Assembly: GCF_016464425.1 (NCBI RefSeq)
Contig: NZ_JADDKQ010000006.1
Span: 62,001-126,000 of the forward strand
Length of the DNA: 64,000 nt
From: Actinotalea solisilvae
GTDB lineage: Bacteria > Actinomycetota > Actinomycetes > Actinomycetales > Cellulomonadaceae
Direction: 5' to 3'
Made by a program: the position numbers and the translations under genes. The notes beneath the pieces are model-generated. The model searched no databases. It saw nothing but the letters and a program-made list of their open reading frames with translations, and was not told the DNA's origin. This document shows positions 33,026 through 40,340 of this stretch, piece by piece (the first letter of the stretch is position 1; each line of letters opens with the position of its first letter).

Positions 33026-35542
33026 ATGCGGATCCAGCGGCTCGTCCCGGCGGTGGTGTGCGCCCTGCTCGCGCCCCTGCTCCTGCTGCCCGGCGCCGCG
33101 CCCGCCGCCGCCGCCACGGTGCCCGCGGGGTTCACGGACGCGCTCGTCGCGTCGGTCCCGGCGCCGACGGCGATCGCCTTCATGCCCGACGGGCGCATGC
33201 TCGTCGCCACCCAGCCCGGACGTCTGCGGCTGCAGACGGCGTCGGGCACGCTGCTCGCCGCGCCCGCGCTCGACCTCTCCGCGCGGCTGTGCACCAACTC
33301 CGAGCGCGGCCTGCTGGGCGTCGCGACCGACCCGGACCCGGCCTCGCGCGCGATCTACCTCTTCTACACCGCGCGCGGCACGAGCACGTCCTGCCCGACG
33401 AGCACGACGGGCACGCCGGCCGGCGCGCCGGTCAACCGCGTGAGCCGCTTCGTCCTGCGCGACGACAACACGGTCGACCCGGCCAGCGAGCGCATCCTGC
33501 TCGACGGCATCGCGTCGCCCGCGGGCAACCACAACGCGGGCGACCTGCACGTCGGCAAGGACGGCTACCTCTACGTCTCCACGGGCGACGGCGGCTGCGA
33601 CTACCGCGGCGACAGCGGCTGCGGCGGGGCGAACGACGCCGCGCGGGACCGCAACGTGCTGCTCGGCAAGGTGCTGCGGGTCGACCGGACCACGGGCGAG
33701 GCGGCTCCCGGCAACCCGTTCCTGGGGACGGGGACGGCGTCGTGCCGCACGGCTCCGGCCGCGGCGGGCACGGTCTGCCGCGAGACGTTCGCGTGGGGCC
33801 TGCGCAACCCGTTCCGGATGGCCTTCGACCCCGACGCGACCGGGACCAGCTTCTACGTCAACGACGTCGGCCAGAACGTGTGGGAGGAGATCGACCGCGG
33901 CACGGCGGGCGCGGACTACGGCTGGAACGTGCGCGAGGGGCACTGCGCCAACACGGGCTCCGCGGCGAACTGCGGTCCCGCACAGCCCGCCGGCATGACC
34001 GGGCCGATCCACGACTACGACCGCAGCGCGGGGTGCGGGTCGATCACGGGCGGCGCCTTCGTGCCGAACGGCGTCTGGCCGGCGGCGTACGAGAACGGCT
34101 ACCTCTTCGCCGACTACGTCTGCGGCAAGATCATGATGCTGGTCGGCACGACGCGCACGGACGTCGCGACGGGCCTCGGCGGCGCCGTCCACCTCGAGTT
34201 CGGGCCCGTCCCGGCCGGCGGCCAGGCGCTCTACTACACGACGTACGCGAACGGCGGCGAGATCCGCCGGATCGCCGCGACGGGCACGGCGAACCGCCCG
34301 CCGACTGCGGCCCTCACGGCGACTCCGTCCACCGGTGGGGCGCCGCTGACGACGGTGCTCGACGGGCGGGGCAGCAGCGACCCCGACGGCGGCGCGCTGA
34401 CCTACCTGTGGAGCTTCGGCGACGGCTCGCCGGACGTCACCACGACGGCGGCCACGGTGAGCCACACCTACGCGGCCGGCACGTGGACCGCGAGCCTGCG
34501 CGTGCGCGACCCGGCCGGGGCGACGTCGGCCGCCGCGAGCGTCGTCGTGCGCTCCGGCAACACCGCGCCGACCGCGGTCCTCACCTCGCCCGCCGTCGGC
34601 GCCCTGTTCACCACCGGCCAGACGTACCACCTCACCGGCTCGGGCACCGACGCCCAGGACGGCACGCTGCCGCCGGGCGCGCTGAGCTGGACCGTGGTGC
34701 GCGTGCACGACCAGCACACGCACCCGTTCCTCGGGCCGGTGGCGGGCAGCGACGTGACCTTCACGGCGCCAGGCCCCGAGGATCTCGCCGCCGCGGCTAA
34801 CAGCTACCTACGCGTGTCCCTCACCGTGACCGACGCGGGCGGCGCGACGGCGACCGCGGTGCGCGACTTCCGTCCGCGCACGGTCGCGGTCACGCTCGCG
34901 ACGTCGCCCGCGGGCCGCACCCTCACCGTCGACGGGACGCCCGTGACCGGGCCGACGACGGTGACCTCGTGGGCGGGCGCGCCGCTGCGCCTGGGCGTCC
35001 CCGCGCAGACCGACGCCGCCGGGCGCCCGTACGGGTTCGACCGCTGGTCGGACGGCTCGACCTCGGCGACCCGCACCTGGACGACGCCGGCCGCCGCGAC
35101 GACGCTCACCGCGACCCTCTCGCTGCGCGGGCTGACCGCGACGTACTTCCAGAACCAGGACCTCACGAGCCCCGTGCTCACGCGCGTCGACCCGACGGCG
35201 GCGTTCGACTGGGGCCGCGGCGCGCCCGCGCCCGGCGTGGACCCGGACACGTTCTCGGTGCGGTGGAGCGGCAGCGTCGTGCCGCGGTACAGCCAGACCT
35301 ACACGTTCGCGACGACGTCGGACGACGGCGTCCGGCTGCGCGTCGGCGGGCGGCTGGTCATCGACCAGTGGAACCCGCACTCGCGGCAGGTGGACACGGG
35401 CACGGTCGCGCTCACCGCGGGGACGGCCACGCCGATCGTGCTCGAGTACTTCGACCGGACCCACTCGGCGGTCGCGCAGCTGCGCTGGTCGAGCCCGTCC
35501 CAGCCGCTCGAGATCGTCCCGGCCGACCGGCTGCGTCCCTGA
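33026..35542 (+). CDS. Secreted glucose/sorbosone dehydrogenase-like protein with PKD and PA14 domains
   Basis: An 838-residue exported protein. Residues 1-30 are a signal peptide (cleavage near APAAAA). Residues about 35-420 are a six-bladed GSDH propeller (GLLGVATDPDPASRAIYLFY, GNHNAGDLHVGKDGYLYVST, TFAWGLRNPFRMAFDPD) of the PQQ-dependent sugar dehydrogenase family, with many Cys that may form disulphides. A PKD domain (about 430-510, YLWSFGDGSPDV) and Ig-like stretches follow, and a PA14 domain closes the protein (about 705-838, TYTFATTSDDGVRLRVGGRL). It probably oxidises or binds sugars on polysaccharide surfaces. No sortase motif or anchor is seen. Such propellers may instead be pure carbohydrate binders. 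Confidence 0.88.
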   Translation: MRIQRLVPAVVCALLAPLLLLPGAAPAAAATVPAGFTDALVASVPAPTAIAFMPDGRMLVATQPGRLRLQTASGTLLAAPALDLSARLCTNSERGLLGVATDPDPASRAIYLFYTARGTSTSCPTSTTGTPAGAPVNRVSRFVLRDDNTVDPASERILLDGIASPAGNHNAGDLHVGKDGYLYVSTGDGGCDYRGDSGCGGANDAARDRNVLLGKVLRVDRTTGEAAPGNPFLGTGTASCRTAPAAAGTVCRETFAWGLRNPFRMAFDPDATGTSFYVNDVGQNVWEEIDRGTAGADYGWNVREGHCANTGSAANCGPAQPAGMTGPIHDYDRSAGCGSITGGAFVPNGVWPAAYENGYLFADYVCGKIMMLVGTTRTDVATGLGGAVHLEFGPVPAGGQALYYTTYANGGEIRRIAATGTANRPPTAALTATPSTGGAPLTTVLDGRGSSDPDGGALTYLWSFGDGSPDVTTTAATVSHTYAAGTWTASLRVRDPAGATSAAASVVVRSGNTAPTAVLTSPAVGALFTTGQTYHLTGSGTDAQDGTLPPGALSWTVVRVHDQHTHPFLGPVAGSDVTFTAPGPEDLAAAANSYLRVSLTVTDAGGATATAVRDFRPRTVAVTLATSPAGRTLTVDGTPVTGPTTVTSWAGAPLRLGVPAQTDAAGRPYGFDRWSDGSTSATRTWTTPAAATTLTATLSLRGLTATYFQNQDLTSPVLTRVDPTAAFDWGRGAPAPGVDPDTFSVRWSGSVVPRYSQTYTFATTSDDGVRLRVGGRLVIDQWNPHSRQVDTGTVALTAGTATPIVLEYFDRTHSAVAQLRWSSPSQPLEIVPADRLRP

Positions 35543-35956
35543 TCGGACGGCGTCGGGCGAGCGGGGAGCGTCTCTTCCGCCGAGCGCGTCCCTCGCCGAG
35601 CGTTCGCGGAGCCCCGTGGCGTTCGCGGAGCCCTGTGCCGTCCGCGGAGCGGCGTGCCCGTCGGTGGAGCGGCGTGCCGCGGGTGTGGAGCGTGGTGCCC
35701 GGACACGCCGGCGTGTCGTGGCACGAGGCTCCGCGCTGGAGTCCGGGGCGGGCCCGGGCGCCGGTGCCGTGGTCGCGGAGCGCTGTGGCGTGCGCGGAGA
35801 GCCGTGCCCGTCTGCGGAGCGGCGTGCCGCGGGGGTGGAGCGTGGTGCCCGGACACGCCGGCGTGTCGTGGCACGAGGCTCCGCGCTGGAGTCGGGGGAG
35901 GGCGGGGCCGGCCCGCGGAGTGCCGTGACCGTCTGCGGAGCGGGAGAGGCAGGCGT
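35543..35956. repeat. Intergenic repeat block: degenerate ~20-bp units and two long duplicated palindromes
   Basis: This 414-base convergent gap contains no gene. Units resembling CGTCCGCGGAGCGGCGTGCC recur in tandem through it. A segment of about 73 bases (35671-35743) is repeated nearly exactly 150 bases later (35821-35893). Each copy holds a 46-base imperfect palindrome (35687-35732 and 35837-35882) centred on GACACGCC/GGCGTGTC, as in REP/BIME elements. Confidence 0.75.
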
Positions 35957-36535
35957 TCAGGCGCGGTAGCGCAGGCCGTCGACGACGAGGTCGAGGACGC
36001 GGCGCACCTGCGCCTCCCACTCGGGGCCGTCGGGGACCATCCACACGCCGCCCAGCGCGAGGAACACGTCCGTCCCCTCGACGTCGGGGCGGACGGAGCC
36101 GTCGGCGCGACCTGCCTCGAGCAGCATGGTGATCGCGCCCACGATCCCGGCCCTGGTCTCGCTGAAGAGCGGCGAGTCGGAGCCGACGGCGGTGCGGAGC
36201 GCGCCGACGAGCCCGCGCTTGGTCGCGGCGTAGCGTACGAAGCGGCCCATCCACCCGCGCAGGGCGTCGACGGCGGGCCGGTCGGCCTCGAGCAGCCGCG
36301 GCGCGGCGGCGCACAGCTCCTCGACCTCGTGCCGGTACGCGGCCTCGACCAGCGCGTCGCGGTGGGGGAAGTGGCGGTACAGGGTGCCGATGCCGACGCA
36401 CGCGCGCTCGGCGATGGTCTCGAGCGGTACCTCGACGTCCTCGGTCAGGGCCTCGGTGGCGACGGCGAGGAGCCGGTCGCGGTTGCGCCTCGCGTCGGCC
36501 CGCAGGGGCTTGCCGGCGGCCTGGGTGGTGGACAC
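35957..36535 (-). CDS. TetR-family repressor
   Basis: A 192-residue TetR regulator. The helix-turn-helix lies near residues 35-55 (PLETIAERACVGIGTLYRHF), followed by a helical ligand domain of the type common beside VOC or NADPH-oxidoreductase genes (VEELCAAAPRLLEADRPAVD). GTG at 36535 is backed by GAGGGAG seven bases upstream. It is divergent from a VOC protein gene. Two CGGAGG-N2-CCTCCG-type palindromes in the 156-base gap are the likely operators, so it probably represses both genes. Confidence 0.9.
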   Translation of the reverse strand: MSTTQAAGKPLRADARRNRDRLLAVATEALTEDVEVPLETIAERACVGIGTLYRHFPHRDALVEAAYRHEVEELCAAAPRLLEADRPAVDALRGWMGRFVRYAATKRGLVGALRTAVGSDSPLFSETRAGIVGAITMLLEAGRADGSVRPDVEGTDVFLALGGVWMVPDGPEWEAQVRRVLDLVVDGLRYRA

Positions 36536-36554
36536 AGAACTCCCTCTTGCTATC

Positions 36555-36604
36555 CGGAGGATCCTCCGCTTATGGTGGTGACAACGGAAACGGAGGCTCC
36601 TCCG
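36555..36604. promoter_or_regulatory. Two TetR operators between tetR and VOC genes
   Basis: CGGAGGATCCTCCG (36555-36568) is a perfect 14-bp palindrome, and CGGAGGCTCCTCCG (36591-36604) differs by one central base. They are 36 bases apart centre to centre, within the divergent promoter region. Confidence 0.7.
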
Positions 36605-36691
36605 TTCCAGGGTACGCACCGCCCGGCCCCGCGTCCATCGCGCCGGCCCCGCGCCCGGCCCACCCCCTCCACGCAGCACCGAGGAGACACC

Positions 36692-37120
36692 ATGACCACC
36701 ATCACCCTGCCCCGTCCGACCACGGGCCGCGCCGCCGCGACCGCCACGGCGCCGACCACCCCTGCTTCCGTGTCCGTCTTCCGTGGGCTGGCCTACGACG
36801 CCTTCGACGCCCAGGCCGCCGCCGAGTTCTGGGCCGCCGCGCTGCGCGTCGAGGTGGCACCCGGTGCGAGCCCGCAGTTCGCCCAGCTCGTCGACGACCC
36901 CGCGAGCGGCATGCCGCGCCTCGTGTTCCGCCAGGCCACCGAGGGTCGCGTCCTGTCGACCCCGCTGCACCTGCAGCTGACGACCAACGACCTCGACCAC
37001 GAGATGCGGCGGCTCCAGGGCCTCGGCGCCCGGCGCCTCGGCAGCCTCAGCGCCGAGGGCCGGCGCTGGGTCACGCTCGCCGACCCCGAGGGCAACGAGT
37101 TCGACCTCGTCGCCGCCTGA
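36692..37120 (+). CDS. VOC (glyoxalase-like) family protein
   Basis: A 142-residue single VOC-fold protein. After a flexible Thr/Ala-rich N-terminus, the typical strand-helix pattern runs from VFRGLAYDAFDAQAAAEFWA to the closing VTLADPEGNEFDLVA, with DPEGNEFD the usual end of glyoxalase/bleomycin-resistance-like domains. Metal ligands are incomplete, as in the 'glyoxalase_6' subgroup that mostly binds rather than transforms ligands. ATG at 36692 follows GAGGAG. It is probably the target of the divergent TetR repressor; ligand unknown. Confidence 0.88.
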   Translation: MTTITLPRPTTGRAAATATAPTTPASVSVFRGLAYDAFDAQAAAEFWAAALRVEVAPGASPQFAQLVDDPASGMPRLVFRQATEGRVLSTPLHLQLTTNDLDHEMRRLQGLGARRLGSLSAEGRRWVTLADPEGNEFDLVAA

Positions 37121-37141
37121 CGTCCAGGCCGCACGACTGCG

Positions 37142-37168
37142 GGGCGGTGCCGGCACCCGGCGCCGCCC
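37142..37168. terminator. Bidirectional terminator hairpin
   Basis: Twelve-base arms GGGCGGTGCCGG (37142-37153) and CCGGCGCCGCCC (37157-37168), with one G-T wobble and a CAC loop, between the convergent VOC and diguanylate cyclase genes. Confidence 0.65.
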
Positions 37169-37189
37169 TGCGGCGTCCCGGGACGACGC

Positions 37190-38722
37190 TCAGCTCCCCA
37201 CGCGCTCCCGGGCGCGGACGACCTGGTCGCGCCCGCCGGCCTTCGCGGCGTACATGGCGCGGTCGGCGGCGCGCAGGACGGAGTCGGGGGTGCCGTCGGG
37301 CGTCAGCTCCGCGACGCCGAGGCTCGCCGTCACGCCCACGTCCCCGCCCCGCACCGGGACCCGCGTGGCGGAGCACCGACGCCGCGCCTCCTCGGCCCGT
37401 GCTGCGGCGTCCGGCGCGGTGAGGCCGGGCAGCAGGAGGACGAACTCCTCGCCGCCGATCCGCGCGATCGTCTCGCCCGGCACGGCGGACGAGGTGAGCG
37501 CGAGCGCGACCTCGACGAGGACGCGGTCGCCCACGGCGTGGCCGTGCGTGTCGTTGACGGCCTTGAAGTGGTCGAGGTCGAGGAGGGCCAGGCTCATCGG
37601 GGTGCCGGAGGCGTGGGCCTCGGCGACGGCCGCCGCGAGCCGCTCCTCGAACGAGCGCCGGTTGCCCACCCCCGTCAGCGCGTCCTGCGAGGCCTGGCTC
37701 GCGAGCTCGGCGCGCAGGCGCTCGAGCTCCGTGACGTCGCGCAGCACGACCACCGCGCCGAGCGCACGACCGTGGTCGTCGTCCATGCAGGTGACCCGCA
37801 TGTCGAGGACGGCGCCCGACGCCGTCGTGATCAGCCCGGGCTCGGCGCCCTCGAGCGCGTCGGCGAGCTCGGGTGCGACGAGGTCGCGCAGCTGCGCGCC
37901 GACGACGCGCTCCGTGCCGACGATGTCGTCCGGCCGGCGCAGGAGCGTGCGCGCGGCCGGGTTGACGTCGAGGAGGCGCCCCTGCGGGTCGAGCACGACG
38001 ACGGCGTCGCTGAGCGCGCGGAGCACCTGCCGGGTCGAGATCGGGACCGCGCGGCTGAGCGGGCGGTAGCGCTCGAGCCACCAGAAGATCGCCCCGCTCG
38101 CGAGGAAGAACACCGGCGTGAGGTGCAGGTTCTGGGACGTCGTGGCGACGACGGTCGCCACGACGTTGCCGAGGACCGGGATCGTGGCCGCGACCGCGGA
38201 GATCGCGTGCACGTGCCGGTGCCCGGGCACCGCGTGGACCATCGTGCGCACCGCGAGGCCGAGCCCGACGACGAGCATCCCGTAGCTGTACGCCGTGTGG
38301 ACCCAGTAGAGCGGGCCGACGGCGAGGTCGCGCGTCAGCCCGTCGACGTCGAGCCGCAGGAACGCCTCGTGCCAGGGGTTCGTCACGAGGGCGACCGCGA
38401 GCAGCGCCGGGTGCAGGCACAGCAGGACCGCCCCGCGCCGCGAGAGGCGCCGACCCGAGAGCACGACGAAGTACCAGAACGCCCCGTTGACGACGACGGC
38501 GACGCCCGGGAAGACCGCGTGGTGCAGGAGCAGGGTCACCCCCTCGGAGGACCGCGCGACCGTGAGCAGCGCGCGGGCCGCGGCCCACTCGGAGGCCCCG
38601 AGGAGCATGAGCGCGAGCGGCAGGGCGAGGGGGGACGTCCGGCGTCGGCGCAGCACCGAGACGCCCGTGACCGTCGCCACGACAGCAGCGGCCAGGGAGA
38701 CGACGGCGACGATCGTGGGCAC
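37190..38722 (-). CDS. Membrane PAS-GGDEF diguanylate cyclase
   Basis: A 510-residue enzyme that should make cyclic di-GMP. Residues 1-215 form a seven-helix sensor of the HisKA_7TM type. A PAS domain follows (about 225-340, ALSDAVVVLDPQGRLLDVNP), then a GGDEF domain (about 345-505) with the intact active-site loop ARIGGEEFVLLLPG and LDLDHFKAVNDTHGHAVGD. The RxxD inhibitory site is replaced by VPGE, so product inhibition is probably absent. GTG at 38722 has GGAGG six bases upstream; the longer frame back to 38797 is not needed. The signal sensed is unknown. It is flanked by a terminator and a WYL gene. Confidence 0.92.
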   Translation of the reverse strand: MPTIVAVVSLAAAVVATVTGVSVLRRRRTSPLALPLALMLLGASEWAAARALLTVARSSEGVTLLLHHAVFPGVAVVVNGAFWYFVVLSGRRLSRRGAVLLCLHPALLAVALVTNPWHEAFLRLDVDGLTRDLAVGPLYWVHTAYSYGMLVVGLGLAVRTMVHAVPGHRHVHAISAVAATIPVLGNVVATVVATTSQNLHLTPVFFLASGAIFWWLERYRPLSRAVPISTRQVLRALSDAVVVLDPQGRLLDVNPAARTLLRRPDDIVGTERVVGAQLRDLVAPELADALEGAEPGLITTASGAVLDMRVTCMDDDHGRALGAVVVLRDVTELERLRAELASQASQDALTGVGNRRSFEERLAAAVAEAHASGTPMSLALLDLDHFKAVNDTHGHAVGDRVLVEVALALTSSAVPGETIARIGGEEFVLLLPGLTAPDAAARAEEARRRCSATRVPVRGGDVGVTASLGVAELTPDGTPDSVLRAADRAMYAAKAGGRDQVVRARERVGS

Positions 38723-38780
38723 GGAGGACCTCCGCACCTCCCATCGACCGCGGGCGGGCGCTTGTGAGGGTCGCGGAGCC

Positions 38781-39767
38781 TCAGGACGGCTGCTCACCTG
38801 CGCGGACGTACCGCTGCGCGACGTCGCGCAGCGTGGCGTGCAGCTCGGGCGGGGCGACCACGGTGAACGGTGCGCCGACGAGGCCCAGGGCCGTGACGGC
38901 CCACAGCAGGTCGTCGACGTCGAGGCGGACGCGGCACCGGTCCTCGCCCTCGGGCTCGACGGAGAGCCACCACCGGACGCGGCCGCGGACGACCGCCGCC
39001 GGCGCGTCGACCACCGCCTCGACGCGGTGCCGCTGCGGCCCGCCGCTGAGCCGCGCCCGGACGAACGCCGCGGCGTCGTCCGGGAGCCGGCGGGGCGCGA
39101 CGCGTGCGCCCGTGGCGCGGGGGGCGTCGAGGCGGTCGAGGCGGAACACGCGCCAGTCGACGCGGTCGAGGTCCCACGCCACGAGGTACCACCGCCGGTC
39201 GAGCACGACGACGCGCTGGGGCTCGACGTGGCGGGCGGAGCCGGCGCCGTCGGCGGCGACGTAGGTGAAGTCCAGGCGCACGCCGTCGCGGCACGCGACG
39301 GCGACCGTCGTCAGCGCCTCGGCGTCCACCGCCTCGTCGCCCCCGGCGGTGCCCGGCGCTCCCGGCGTGCCCCACGAGGCCTGGACCGTGGCCGTGCGCA
39401 GCGCCTCGGCGCGCCGGCGCAGGCGCGCGGGCATCACGGGCACGACCTTGGCGAGCGCCTGCACCGCGGCCTCCGCCAGGCCGGCGACCCCGGCGGTCGC
39501 CGCCGCGGAGAGCCCCACCGCGATCGCGACCGCCTCGTCGTCGTCGAGCACGAGCGGGGGGAGCGAGGCGCCCGGGGCCAGCGCGTACCCGCCGTCGACG
39601 CCGGGGTGCGCCTCGACCGGGTAACCCAGCGCCCGCAGCCGGTCGACGTCCCGGCGCAGCGTGCGCAACGACACCTCGAGCCGCCCGGCGAGGTCGGCGC
39701 CGCGCCAGTGACGGCGTGACTGCAGGAGCGACAGGAGGCGGAGCGTCCGCACGCTGGTGTCGGCCAT
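38781..39767 (-). CDS. YafY-type HTH/WYL-domain regulator
   Basis: A 328-residue regulator with an N-terminal helix-turn-helix (HWRGADLAGRLEVSLRTLRR, about 20-39), the transition VEAHPGVDGGYALAPGASLP, and a WYL domain (about 150-225, VEPQRVVVLDRRWYLVAWDL). It is divergent from a small PhnB/VOC protein gene 101 bases away, which it most likely controls; this pair is a common actinobacterial arrangement. It is the second WYL regulator in the window, and both have the same neighbour logic but different targets. Confidence 0.9.
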   Translation of the reverse strand: MADTSVRTLRLLSLLQSRRHWRGADLAGRLEVSLRTLRRDVDRLRALGYPVEAHPGVDGGYALAPGASLPPLVLDDDEAVAIAVGLSAAATAGVAGLAEAAVQALAKVVPVMPARLRRRAEALRTATVQASWGTPGAPGTAGGDEAVDAEALTTVAVACRDGVRLDFTYVAADGAGSARHVEPQRVVVLDRRWYLVAWDLDRVDWRVFRLDRLDAPRATGARVAPRRLPDDAAAFVRARLSGGPQRHRVEAVVDAPAAVVRGRVRWWLSVEPEGEDRCRVRLDVDDLLWAVTALGLVGAPFTVVAPPELHATLRDVAQRYVRAGEQPS

Positions 39768-39868
39768 GGGCCCAGTCTGCTGGCCATGCGGTCAGGAAGT
39801 GGCACCGATGGCTCCTAGCGTCGACCGGGAGGGCGAGAGACGCCCGACGACCGACCCAGGAGCACACC

Positions 39869-40294
39869 ATGACCGTGAGCACGACGACCCACCTCAACTT
39901 CCGCGGCGACGCCCGGGCCGCGCTCGAGCACTACGCCGCCGTGTTCGGGGCCACCGTGACCGCGGTGACCTACCGCGACGCCGGGGCCGTGGGGGACGCG
40001 GCCGAGGCGGACCAGGTGATGTGGGGCCAGGCCGTCTCCGACGCCGGCTTCGCCGTCATGGCCTACGACGTGCCGGGGCGCCTCGAGCACGACCCGGGCC
40101 GCAACGCCGTGTTCGTCTCGGTGCGGGGTGACTCGGCCGAGGAGATCCGGGGCTACTGGGCCGGCCTCGCGGAGGGCGCGACCGTCGTCCAGCCCCTCGC
40201 GCCTGCGGGGTGGGCGCCGCTCTACGGCATGCTCACCGACCGCTTCGGCGTGACCTGGGTGCTCGACGTCGCGGTGCCCTACCCCGCGCCGTGA
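39869..40294 (+). CDS. PhnB-like VOC family protein
   Basis: A 141-residue protein of the PhnB/3-demethylubiquinone methyltransferase-like VOC group. It begins THLNFRGDARAALEHYAAVF, contains MWGQAVSDAGFAVMAYDVPG and ends YGMLTDRFGVTWVLDVA, the standard signature. Members form domain-swapped dimers; ligands are mostly unknown. AGGAG precedes the ATG at 39869 by six bases. Control by the divergent WYL regulator is inferred. Confidence 0.88.
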   Translation: MTVSTTTHLNFRGDARAALEHYAAVFGATVTAVTYRDAGAVGDAAEADQVMWGQAVSDAGFAVMAYDVPGRLEHDPGRNAVFVSVRGDSAEEIRGYWAGLAEGATVVQPLAPAGWAPLYGMLTDRFGVTWVLDVAVPYPAP

Positions 40295-40303
40295 CGCGTG
40301 GCG

Positions 40304-40332
40304 GGGGCCGCCGCGCGACAGGCGGCGGCCCC
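40304..40332. terminator. Bidirectional terminator hairpin
   Basis: Perfect 11-bp arms GGGGCCGCCGC (40304-40314) and GCGGCGGCCCC (40322-40332) with a 7-base loop, between the ends of the VOC gene and the GH3 gene. Confidence 0.7.
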
Positions 40333-40340
40333 GGCCTCGG

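Noticed and set aside
35543..35956. CRISPR array
   Set aside because: Repeats are degenerate, uneven in spacing and palindromic over 46 bases; no cas genes are present.
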